Origin: Arthrobacter sp. ISL-65
GTDB lineage: Bacteria; Actinomycetota; Actinomycetes; Actinomycetales; Micrococcaceae
Direction of reading: 5' to 3'
Assembly (NCBI RefSeq): GCF_018613795.1
Contig: NZ_JAGGPN010000005.1
Span: forward strand, 53,176-117,175
DNA length: 64,000 nt
The notes below the pieces were generated by a model. The model saw nothing but the letters and a program-made list of their open reading frames with translations. It did no database searches and had not been told where the DNA came from. This document shows, one piece after another, positions 41,802-49,725 of this stretch. A program made the translations under genes and the position numbers. Positions within the stretch are counted from its first letter, which is position 1. Every line of letters begins with the position of its first letter.

Positions 41802-42839
41802 ATGGACGCACACGAATTGCATCCCGACCCGGCACGGGATGGCGGTGCCCGGCACGCGAGACCCGAAGGAATCGTGGTCGGCGTCGATGGTTCGGACCAT
41901 GGCCAGTGCGCCCTCGTGTGGGCTGCCCGTGAAGCCGAACGCCGCCGTAGTCCGCTCCATATTGTCACCGCCTACTCGGTGCCCATTTTTGCCGCTTCCG
42001 GACTCGACGGCGGCTATGCCACCGTGGACGACTCGGTGATCCGCGAGGGCGCCGAGGCCATCCTGCAGCACGCAGTGGACAAGGTGGCCGGCTACAACAT
42101 CAACGTCAGTGCCTCGGTCGAGAACGGGGACGCTTCGGGCGTACTGCTCGACTTTTCCGAAACCGCCGAGCTGCTGGTTTTCGGCACACGCGGGCGGGGC
42201 GGCTTCGTGGGACGGCTCCTCGGCTCCGTGAGCAGCGCGCTCCCCGCCCACGCCAAGTGCCCTACGGTGACAGTTCCGCTGATCTGTTCCGACCGCTTGG
42301 GCGAGACCACCCAGGACAAGCACATCCGGGCGGAACAGGCCAAGGCCGGCCACGGCCCCGTGGAGAAAGCTGTCGTGGTGGGAGTGGACGGGTCCGAACA
42401 GGCCCGCGTCGCCGTCTTGGAAGCTGCGGAGGAGGCCGAACGGCTGGGTGCGCCGCTGCGCGTGATCTGCGCCGTGCCGCAATACAGCGGATCCCTGGCC
42501 TGGGTTCCGGCCCCGATGGACAGGGAAGCGCTGTTCGCCGATATCCAGGTCCAGCTGAAGGCCGGGGTGGCCTGGCTGCAGAGCCATTTCCCGCGGCTGG
42601 CCATTGAGACCCGCCTGCTGGACGGGTCACCCGTGGATGTGCTGGTGGAGGCCAGCCGGCATGTTGAGCTGATAGTCGTGGGAACCCGCGGCCGCGGCGG
42701 CTTCACCGGCATGCTTTTGGGATCGACGTCGGACGGCGTCCTGCACCATGCCAAAAGCCCCGTGATGGTGGTGCCGGACCGGGAGGACCCCCGGCTCGCC
42801 GACCGCGCCAGCTTCGGACCCATGCTCGGCGCCTCTTAA
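41802..42839 (+). CDS. Universal stress protein, two UspA domains
   Basis: A 345-residue cytoplasmic protein made of two Usp domains (about residues 23-170 and 188-335). Each starts VVGVDGS and ends with the ATP-binding pattern GTRGRGGF-x4-LGS, so both should bind ATP. Such tandem proteins belong to hypoxia and stationary-phase regulons in Actinobacteria. ATG 41802. The next gene starts three bases after the stop, so the two form an operon, possibly controlled by the DevR-like box at 41683. Confidence 0.92.
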   Translation: MDAHELHPDPARDGGARHARPEGIVVGVDGSDHGQCALVWAAREAERRRSPLHIVTAYSVPIFAASGLDGGYATVDDSVIREGAEAILQHAVDKVAGYNINVSASVENGDASGVLLDFSETAELLVFGTRGRGGFVGRLLGSVSSALPAHAKCPTVTVPLICSDRLGETTQDKHIRAEQAKAGHGPVEKAVVVGVDGSEQARVAVLEAAEEAERLGAPLRVICAVPQYSGSLAWVPAPMDREALFADIQVQLKAGVAWLQSHFPRLAIETRLLDGSPVDVLVEASRHVELIVVGTRGRGGFTGMLLGSTSDGVLHHAKSPVMVVPDREDPRLADRASFGPMLGAS

Positions 42840-42842
42840 CGC

Positions 42843-45632
42843 ATGAACGGCCTGGTGCTCGGTCTCGGGGACCTCAGCGCCTCCATGCTGCCGGAGGTTG
42901 GCGGCAAGGCTGCCAACCTCGGCGAGCTGCTCGCGGCCGGCCTCCCGGTGCCGGACGGGTTCTGCCTCACCACCGATGCCTACGTCCAGGCCGTGGAGCC
43001 ACTGGGCCTCAGGGACGTGCACCGCGCCCTCCAGGACACCCCGGCCGATGATCTCGAAGCCCTCGCAAGCCTGGCTGCCAGGGCCCGCAGCCTGATCACT
43101 TCGGCAGAAATGCCGACGGCGATCGCCGGGGAGGTGCTTACGGCCTACCGGACGCTGGACGGCGTTCCGGTCGCAGTGAGGTCCTCCGCCACGGCCGAGG
43201 ACCTTCCCTTCGCCAGCTTTGCCGGCCAGCAGGACACGTACCTGAACGTCATAGACGCCGTGGCGCTGCTGGACGCCGTCCGGAAGTGCTGGGCCTCGCT
43301 GTGGACTGACCGGGCGGTGGCCTACCGCGCCAGCCGGAACATTGACCCCGCAACGGTGGCCCTCGCCGTCGTCGTCCAACAGATGGTGGATGCCGAGGCA
43401 GCCGGCGTGATGTTCACCGCGAACCCCGTCACCGGCAGGCGCCGGGAGGTTGTGATCGATGCGAGCCCCGGGCTTGGCGAGGCAGTGGTGTCGGGCGCAG
43501 TCAATCCGGACCATTTCGTGGTGGACACTGCATCCGGTGCCATCCGGCAGCGCCGGCTGGGGGACAAACGGACGGCTGTCCGGCCGCTGCCCGCGGGAGG
43601 CACCGAATTCGTCGAGCAGACGGCAGGCGACCAGGGTGCGCAGAACCAGCCCTGCCTGACCGACGCGCAGATCCGGGAACTCACCGCGCTGGGTGGCAAG
43701 GCGGAGGCCCACTACGGCGCCCCGCAGGACACCGAGTGGGCGCTCGACGGCGACGGAAAGGTTTGGCTGACCCAGTCCCGGCCCATCACCACGCTTTACC
43801 CGCTGCCGGAGAAGGTCCCGGAACGGTCCGGCCCGGGGGAGGACCTGCGTGTCTACCTGTGCTTCAGCCTCGCCCAGGGCCTTACCCGGCCGCTGACCCC
43901 GATGGGACTTGCCGCCCTCCGGCGGATCGGCTCATCAGTTGCTGCCGCGGCCGGCTTCGACCTTCCGGACCCACGCAGCGGGCCGCCGCCGTACGTCGAA
44001 GCCGGACAGCGCATCTTTATCGACCTGACCGCCGCCGCCCGGAGCACCGTGGGCCGCCGGATCATTCCCAAGGTCTTTGACGTCATGGAGGCACGCTCCG
44101 CAAGAGTCCTGCGCAGTGTGTTCGACGACCCGCGCCTGTCCATCACCCGCCGCACGCCCTGGGACCTCCTCAAGCACGTGGTCCCCATAGCTGCCCGGGC
44201 CCGCGTGCCGGAAGCAGCGCTCCGGGCGCTGCTCCGTCCCGAGGCGGCCCTCAAACGCCTGAACCGCTTCACCACGGAGTTCAACGCGACGCTGGAACTG
44301 CCCCATGGTGCTTCCCCGCGCGCGCGGCTTGACCATGCCGAGGGGATAGTGTCGCGGCTCTTCCCCAACCTGCCGGCCGTGCTCCCGCTTGCCGGCATGG
44401 GCTTCGCCATGCTCGGCCTCGCCGGGAAACTCCTGGGTGCCGGCAAACTCTTTGGTGCCCGCGAGGCCGGTGCTGGGGAGGGCAGTGTTAGCGAGGGCGG
44501 TGTTGGCAAGCTCCCGGGGGCCGGCAAGGACGGCGGCCCCCGGGGAAGCAGGAACACAGACCTGCAGCCTGTCCTCCGCGGCCTGCCCAACAACGTGACC
44601 ACCCAGATGGACCTCGAGCTGTGGCGGGTCGCCACGGCGATCAAGGCCGACGCGGAATCGCTGGCCGTGCTCACGGCTCATCCGCCTGCGGTGCTGGCGC
44701 AGCGCTTCGTCGCGGGCGGATTGCCGGCCGCGGCCCAGACCGGCGTGGCAGGGTTTCTGGCGCGGTACGGGCACCGGGCTGTCGCCGAGATCGACGTCGG
44801 CATGCCCCGCTGGCGGGACGACCCCACCCACATTCTTGGCGTCCTGGCCAACTACCTCCGGCTGGAGGACCCGGAACGGGCCCCTGACCGGCAGTTCAGC
44901 AAGGCAGCAGCCGAAGCGGATGCACACATTGAGCGGCTGGTGGCCGAGGCCCGTTCGAGGGGACGCCTTCGCGCCGTGGCCGTCCGGGCGGCGTTGCGGC
45001 GGGCGCGGCTGTTCGCCGGGCTGCGCGAACTTCCCAAGTTCCAGATCGTCCTGGCGCTGGCGGAAGTCCGGAAGCAGCTGGCCGAAGTCGGCACCGTCCT
45101 GGCGGAGCAGGGACGGCTCGCCCGCGCAGAGGACATCTTCTTCCTGGACTTTGCCGAAGCAAACCAGGCGCTGGATGGTGCGGACATGCGGGATCTCGTG
45201 GCGCAGCGGCAGGGGGCCTATTACCTGGAACTGGAGCGGCGCCACATTCCGCGGATGCTGCTGTCGGACGGAACGGAACCGGAAACGCTGCTTACCGCCG
45301 TCGGAACCGTTGCCGGGGCACTGTCCGGGAGCCCGGCGTCGGCGGGGACGGTGACAGCGCCCGCACGTGTCATCCTCGAACCCGTGGGCGCCCACCTGGA
45401 ACCGGGGGAAATCCTTGTGGCGCCGTCCACCGATCCAGGCTGGACCCCGCTGTTCCTCACGGCAGGCGGCCTGGTGATGGAGATGGGCGGCCCCAACTCC
45501 CACGGCGCCGTCGTGGCCAGGGAGTACGGCATCCCCGCCGTGGTGGGCGTGGCTGACGCCACCTCGCTGCTCAGGACGGGCCAGGAAGTGACGGTCGACG
45601 GCGGCGCGGGCACCGTGCTGCCCGGCGCCTGA
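42843..45632 (+). CDS. PEP/pyruvate-binding phosphotransferase (PEP synthase / rifampin phosphotransferase-like)
   Basis: A 929-residue protein. The N-terminal ATP-grasp domain (residues 1 to about 325) has GGKAANLGELLAAGLPVPDGF in overlapping pieces, VAVRSSATAEDLP and SRPITTL. A central helical domain follows, and the swivelling phosphohistidine domain is last, with His887 in GGPNSHGAVVAREYGIP. True PEP synthases have the swivel domain in the middle and a C-terminal TIM barrel; here it is terminal, as in rifampin phosphotransferases and related stress proteins. The substrate is therefore uncertain. A low-complexity stretch near residues 525-565 contains GAGK and EGxVG repeats. Directly downstream of a universal stress gene. 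Confidence 0.8.
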   Translation: MNGLVLGLGDLSASMLPEVGGKAANLGELLAAGLPVPDGFCLTTDAYVQAVEPLGLRDVHRALQDTPADDLEALASLAARARSLITSAEMPTAIAGEVLTAYRTLDGVPVAVRSSATAEDLPFASFAGQQDTYLNVIDAVALLDAVRKCWASLWTDRAVAYRASRNIDPATVALAVVVQQMVDAEAAGVMFTANPVTGRRREVVIDASPGLGEAVVSGAVNPDHFVVDTASGAIRQRRLGDKRTAVRPLPAGGTEFVEQTAGDQGAQNQPCLTDAQIRELTALGGKAEAHYGAPQDTEWALDGDGKVWLTQSRPITTLYPLPEKVPERSGPGEDLRVYLCFSLAQGLTRPLTPMGLAALRRIGSSVAAAAGFDLPDPRSGPPPYVEAGQRIFIDLTAAARSTVGRRIIPKVFDVMEARSARVLRSVFDDPRLSITRRTPWDLLKHVVPIAARARVPEAALRALLRPEAALKRLNRFTTEFNATLELPHGASPRARLDHAEGIVSRLFPNLPAVLPLAGMGFAMLGLAGKLLGAGKLFGAREAGAGEGSVSEGGVGKLPGAGKDGGPRGSRNTDLQPVLRGLPNNVTTQMDLELWRVATAIKADAESLAVLTAHPPAVLAQRFVAGGLPAAAQTGVAGFLARYGHRAVAEIDVGMPRWRDDPTHILGVLANYLRLEDPERAPDRQFSKAAAEADAHIERLVAEARSRGRLRAVAVRAALRRARLFAGLRELPKFQIVLALAEVRKQLAEVGTVLAEQGRLARAEDIFFLDFAEANQALDGADMRDLVAQRQGAYYLELERRHIPRMLLSDGTEPETLLTAVGTVAGALSGSPASAGTVTAPARVILEPVGAHLEPGEILVAPSTDPGWTPLFLTAGGLVMEMGGPNSHGAVVAREYGIPAVVGVADATSLLRTGQEVTVDGGAGTVLPGA

Positions 45633-45692
45633 GGGCAGCGGCTGCTGAGGGCGGTGGCTGCTGAGGGCGGTGGCTGCTCAGGCCCGTGGCTA
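45629..45692. repeat. Four tandem 16-bp units joining two convergent stop codons
   Basis: Units 45629-45644, 45645-45660, 45661-45676 and 45677-45692; the middle two are identical (CTGAGGGCGGTGGCTG). The first contains the stop of the PEP-utilising gene, the last the stop of dedA. The array fills the whole 57-bp gap. Confidence 0.92.
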
Positions 45693-46349
45693 CTGCCGGT
45701 CCTGTGCCGGCTTCCCGCGCCGGATGTGCCGGACCACGAGCCAGGCCACGAAGCTGGCCAGGGCGGCGTAGACGGCGTAGTTGAGGTAGCGGGAGTACTG
45801 CTCCACCATCGAGTACTGCCGGCCCAGCAGTACGCCGAAGCCGATCAGCGCGCCGTTCCAGATGCCACTGCCGGCGATGGTGAAAATGCTGAAGGTGCCC
45901 AGGTGCATCCTCTCGGCGCCCGCCGGCAACGAAATGAGGCTCCGCACGCCGGGCAGCAGCCGGCCGAAGAAGATCGCCGACCTGCCGTGGCGGCGGAACC
46001 AGGCGTCCGCGCGCTCGAAGTCCTCCCGGTCCACCAGCGGCAGCTTGGACAGCCAGCGGATCGAACGCTCCAGCCCCACCTTCGCGCCCAGGAGATACAG
46101 CGCAAGGGCGCCAAGATAGGCGCCCAGTGTGCTGGTCACAAAGACCAGTACCAGGTTGAGGGACCCCTGCCGGGTCAGGAACCCGGCCAGCGGAAGAATC
46201 ACTTCGCTGGGAATCGGCGGGAACACCGTCTCGAGGAAGGTAAAGAGGCCCACACCCCATTCCCCGAGCGAATCGATCGCCTGGGCGGCGAAGCCCACGA
46301 TGCCTGTCAGTTCGTCGGCGGGACTGGATGTGGCACCGGGAATGCGCAT
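45690..46349 (-). CDS. DedA family membrane protein
   Basis: A 219-residue membrane protein with the DedA signature ETVFPPIPSEVILPLAGFL (residues about 40-58), GAYLGALALYLLG, and FGRLLPGVRSLISLPAG. DedA proteins are VTT-domain lipid carriers or scramblases; several recycle undecaprenyl phosphate or phosphatidylethanolamine across the membrane. The C-terminus is short and basic. ATG 46349. It is convergent with the preceding gene, with only the repeat array between them. Confidence 0.9.
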   Translation of the reverse strand: MRIPGATSSPADELTGIVGFAAQAIDSLGEWGVGLFTFLETVFPPIPSEVILPLAGFLTRQGSLNLVLVFVTSTLGAYLGALALYLLGAKVGLERSIRWLSKLPLVDREDFERADAWFRRHGRSAIFFGRLLPGVRSLISLPAGAERMHLGTFSIFTIAGSGIWNGALIGFGVLLGRQYSMVEQYSRYLNYAVYAALASFVAWLVVRHIRRGKPAQDRQ

Positions 46350-46499
46350 TGTCTACGGCTCCTGGACTGGAAAACGGCGTCCCACCCAGTCTGGCCCACC
46401 AGCCGGTACAGGGAAAGCGGACAGCCGGCCGGGGGCTGCCACAGGGGAGGCCGAGGCGTACCCTGAGGGTATGAGCTGCGACGTCGGAGCGGAGTTGAC

Positions 46500-47657
46500 A
46501 TGACTGCCATCTGGCTGCGGTGGACACCCGCCGTGGCCGTACCTGCTGTGATAGCTGCCGGAGTCCTGGCGGGGTCCTTGCCCGCGAGCGCCCGGGATCC
46601 GTTGCCAGAGAAGACACCTGCCCAGGTGCTGGCGATGATCGGACAACACCAGACCAAGTCCTTCTCCGGCACGGTGGAGCAGTCGTCCGAACTCGGCCTG
46701 CCCGATGTCCCCCAGGTAGGACCCACCTCGGGTGCAGGGACGGGTTCCCTCGCCGAGCTGCTGACCGGCCCACACAGCGCCCGCGTCTTCATCGACGGAC
46801 CAACCAAGGCCCGCATCCAGGTGATGGACCGGATGGCCGAACGCGACGCCGTCCGGCAGGGCAATGAGCTGTGGCTGTACAACTCCAAGGACAACACGGC
46901 CACGCACGTCACGCTTCCCGCCGCTGCGTCGAAGGAATCCCGCAGCCATGACATGCCGGCAGGCGTGGCAACGCCGGAGGAACTGGCCGCGAAGATGCTT
47001 GAAAAGCTGGACGGCACCACCGACGCGGCGGTGGCCGAAGATACCGAGGTGGCAGGCAGGGCGGCATACAACCTGGTCCTCACGCCGCGGTCGGCTGTGA
47101 CCCTGGTGGGGTCGGTGGCCGTGGCCGTGGATGGTGAGAACGGCATGCCGCTGAGCGTGGAGGTACGGGCCCGCGGTCAGCAGGAGCCTGCGTTCCGGAC
47201 GGCGTTCTCCAGCCTAACGCTGGGTGCTCCTGACGCAGCCCTGTTCAACTTCTCGCCGCCGCCGGGTGCCTCGGTGAAGGAACTTGCGGTGCCGGCAAAG
47301 CCCAACGGCACGAAGGGCCAGGCCGACAAGAACCGTACCGGCAAGGATCTGGCCGACAAGAACAGCGCCAATAAGGACCTGCGCGGGCACGCCCCCACCG
47401 TCACCGGCTCCGGGTGGGAACGGATCGTCGGCATTCCGGCCCCGTCCGCTTCCGCCCCATCCGCGTCCCGTGAGTCCGGAAAGCAATCAGTCGACAGGCT
47501 GCTCAATGATCCACTGCTTCGCCAGGCGACCGTGACTGTCCAGGGCGGGCGGGCCATCTCCACATCACTGGTTAATGTCCTGCTGACCGACGACGGCCGG
47601 ACGTTCGTTGGTTCCGTGCCCCTGGAGCGGCTCCAAGCCGCCGCAGCCGTGAGGTGA
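46500..47657 (+). CDS. LolA/RseB-like secreted protein upstream of ABC exporter
   Basis: A 385-residue protein with an N-terminal signal peptide (cleavage likely after ASA near residue 32) and a domain resembling the LolA/RseB fold or DUF2092 proteins: KSFSGTVEQSSELGLP, QGNELWLYNSKDNTATHV and YNLVLTPRSAVTLVG follow the strand pattern. Such actinobacterial proteins are extracytoplasmic and may bind lipids. A Lys/Asp/Asn-rich repeat (residues about 275-300) interrupts the domain. The stop overlaps the start of the ATPase gene, so it is probably part of an exporter operon. ATG 46500 follows GCGGAG. Confidence 0.7.
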   Translation: MTAIWLRWTPAVAVPAVIAAGVLAGSLPASARDPLPEKTPAQVLAMIGQHQTKSFSGTVEQSSELGLPDVPQVGPTSGAGTGSLAELLTGPHSARVFIDGPTKARIQVMDRMAERDAVRQGNELWLYNSKDNTATHVTLPAAASKESRSHDMPAGVATPEELAAKMLEKLDGTTDAAVAEDTEVAGRAAYNLVLTPRSAVTLVGSVAVAVDGENGMPLSVEVRARGQQEPAFRTAFSSLTLGAPDAALFNFSPPPGASVKELAVPAKPNGTKGQADKNRTGKDLADKNSANKDLRGHAPTVTGSGWERIVGIPAPSASAPSASRESGKQSVDRLLNDPLLRQATVTVQGGRAISTSLVNVLLTDDGRTFVGSVPLERLQAAAAVR

Positions 47658-48694
47658 CAGCCGCTGGCCGCGCTCTGGCGCTAGAGACACAGGGGCTGAG
47701 CAAGCGGTTCGGCCACCAGTTGGCGGTCAACAGCATAGATCTGGCTGTGCCCCGGGGTTCCGTCTTCGGCTTCCTCGGGCCCAACGGATCCGGCAAGACC
47801 ACCACCATCCGCATGATGCTCGGCCTCGCCGCGCCGACCGCGGGCGAGGTCCGGGTCCTCGGGATGGACATGCCGCGGCAGCTGGATGAGGTCCTGCCCA
47901 GGGTCGGTGCGCTGGTGGAGGGGCCGGCTTTCTATCCTTTCCTCTCAGGTGCGGCAAATCTGCACCGCTTTGATGCAGCGGACCGGCACGCTGCGCCGTC
48001 CACCCGCCGCGCGCGGGTGGACGAAGCGCTGGAACGGGTGGGGCTTTCCCATGCCGCCCGCAAGAAGGTGCGGGCCTACTCGCTCGGCATGAAACAGCGG
48101 CTGGGAATCGCCAACGCGCTGCTGGCACGCCGCGAACTGCTGGTCCTGGACGAACCGACCAACGGGCTGGATCCCCAGGGCACACGGGAGGTGCGGAACC
48201 TGGTCCGGTCCCTCGCCGCTGACGGCGCCACCGTGTTCGTCTCCAGCCACCTGTTGGCCGAAGTGGAGCAGATTTGCACCCACGCGGCTATCATGAGCGC
48301 CGGCAGGCTGGTGGCCCAGGGGCCCCTGGCCGAACTCCGCGAGTCGGGCACCGCGCAGCTCCGCCTCGTGACGCCCGACGCCGGTACGGCCTCGGGCGTT
48401 TTGGTGCGGTTCGGTCTGTCCCCCGTTGTGGGTCATCCAGACGGAGTGGATGCCGTCATAACGTCCAGCCTTCCTAATGGGGAGGGGTTTGACCGTACAG
48501 CAGGGTTCTCCGGTGGCGCAGGGTTTGACGGCACGGCGGGGCTCCCAGCCGCCGACGGAGGCGTGGCACCGGAGGCGATCGTCGCTGCCCTCGTGGCGGA
48601 CGGCGTGCGGGTGCGCGGGTTCACGGTGGAGCGCGGCAGCCTGGAGGACCGCTTCGTGGCTTTGACGGGGGAGGGCTTCGATGTCGCACAGTGA
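47654..48694 (+). CDS. ABC transporter ATP-binding protein
   Basis: A 346-residue ATPase: Walker A GPNGSGKTT, signature YSLGMKQRLGIA, Walker B LLVLDEPTNGLDP and the switch His in FVSSHLLAEVEQ. This is the DrrA/CcmA-type exporter subgroup (lipid, drug or antibiotic export). The GTG start overlaps the LolA-like gene's stop. Residues about 278-301, in the non-conserved C-terminal part, are four six-residue repeats. Its end overlaps the permease gene by 14 bp. Confidence 0.92.
   Translation: MTAAGRALALETQGLSKRFGHQLAVNSIDLAVPRGSVFGFLGPNGSGKTTTIRMMLGLAAPTAGEVRVLGMDMPRQLDEVLPRVGALVEGPAFYPFLSGAANLHRFDAADRHAAPSTRRARVDEALERVGLSHAARKKVRAYSLGMKQRLGIANALLARRELLVLDEPTNGLDPQGTREVRNLVRSLAADGATVFVSSHLLAEVEQICTHAAIMSAGRLVAQGPLAELRESGTAQLRLVTPDAGTASGVLVRFGLSPVVGHPDGVDAVITSSLPNGEGFDRTAGFSGGAGFDGTAGLPAADGGVAPEAIVAALVADGVRVRGFTVERGSLEDRFVALTGEGFDVAQ
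48485..48556 (+). repeat. Four in-frame 18-bp tandem repeats in the ABC ATPase gene
   Basis: Units start at 48485, 48503, 48521 and 48539 and encode GFDRTA, GFSGGA, GFDGTA and GLPAAD. The unit length and number match those in the GT2 gene at 1509, though the sequences differ. Confidence 0.88.
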
Positions 48695-49676
48695 TTGGTC
48701 GCCAGTGCAGGACCCTGAAGCGCAGGAGCCGGCGGCGGGGGAACCGGAAGCTCAGGCGCCCGCAGGGCAGGAACCGGATGGGCATGGGCTGGCGGCACGG
48801 GAACCGGCGGTGCACCGGCTCACCGTGCAAAACAGCCCGGCGCCGGGTGCCAGGCGCCGGCCGTCCAGCGGTTCGCTGCTCGCCTCGGAGCTGAAGCAGC
48901 TGTTCCGCCGCCGCAGGATCCAGGCCATGCTCCTGGCGCTGGCCGCCATCCCGGTGGTGATCGCCGTCGTCGTCCGCGTTTCCTCGGCTGTTCCTCCGGG
49001 GAGGGGGCCGGCGTTCCTGGACCGGATCAGCCAGAATGGCCTGTTCGTGGCCGTCACCGCGATGCTGGTTTCCGTTCCGCTGTTCCTTCCGCTGACCATC
49101 GGGGTGGTCGCGGGGGACACCATTGCCGGGGAAGCCGGACTAGGCACGCTGCGGTATTTACTGGTGGCTCCGGCCGGCAGGGTGCGCCTCCTGCTGGTCA
49201 AGTATGCCGGGGCCGCTGCGTTCTGTCTTTCCGCCCCGCTGGCTGTGGCGCTCGCCGGCGCGGGCATCGGCTGGGTACTTTTCCCGGTGGGACCGGTTGC
49301 ACTGCTCTCGGGCGACCTCGTGGAACCGGACGAGGCGCTGGTCAGGATGCTGCTGATCGCCGCTTATCAGGCCGTGTCCCTGCTGGGTTTGTCGGCCATC
49401 GGGCTGTTTCTGTCCACGCTGACCGACGTGCCTGTCGGCGCCATGGCCGCCACGATCGTCCTGTCCGTCGTTTCCCAGGTGCTCGACCAGCTGCCCCAGC
49501 TGGAGTGGCTGCACCCGTGGCTGTTCACGCACAACTGGTTCGGCTTCGCAGACTTGCTTCGCCAACCCATCGGCTGGGATTCGTTCGGTGACAATGCGCT
49601 CTTGCAGGCGGGCTACATCGCAGTGTTCGGCGCGCTCGCGTACGGCAGGTTCGTGAGCAAGGACGTGCTGTCCTAG
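48681..49676 (+). CDS. ABC-2 type permease
   Basis: A 331-residue membrane protein with six hydrophobic segments starting near residue 78. Typical of ABC-2 exporters are GDTIAGEAGLGTLRYLLVAP and the amphipathic segment before it. The first 60 residues are hydrophilic and built of EPxAxxEP-type imperfect repeats, unlike other permeases. ATG 48681 overlaps the ATPase gene. With the ATPase and LolA-like protein it would form an exporter whose cargo, perhaps a lipid, is unknown. Confidence 0.88.
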   Translation: MSHSDWSPVQDPEAQEPAAGEPEAQAPAGQEPDGHGLAAREPAVHRLTVQNSPAPGARRRPSSGSLLASELKQLFRRRRIQAMLLALAAIPVVIAVVVRVSSAVPPGRGPAFLDRISQNGLFVAVTAMLVSVPLFLPLTIGVVAGDTIAGEAGLGTLRYLLVAPAGRVRLLLVKYAGAAAFCLSAPLAVALAGAGIGWVLFPVGPVALLSGDLVEPDEALVRMLLIAAYQAVSLLGLSAIGLFLSTLTDVPVGAMAATIVLSVVSQVLDQLPQLEWLHPWLFTHNWFGFADLLRQPIGWDSFGDNALLQAGYIAVFGALAYGRFVSKDVLS

Positions 49677-49725
49677 GTGTTTCCGCTGTCGGGGTCCTTG
49701 TAGCGGGGTGCTAGTGGCGGGCGAG

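Noticed and set aside
43935..45503. Long minus-strand frame of 522 codons opposite the PEP-utilising gene
   Set aside because: Its translation has no domain and follows from high GC on the opposite strand of a real gene.
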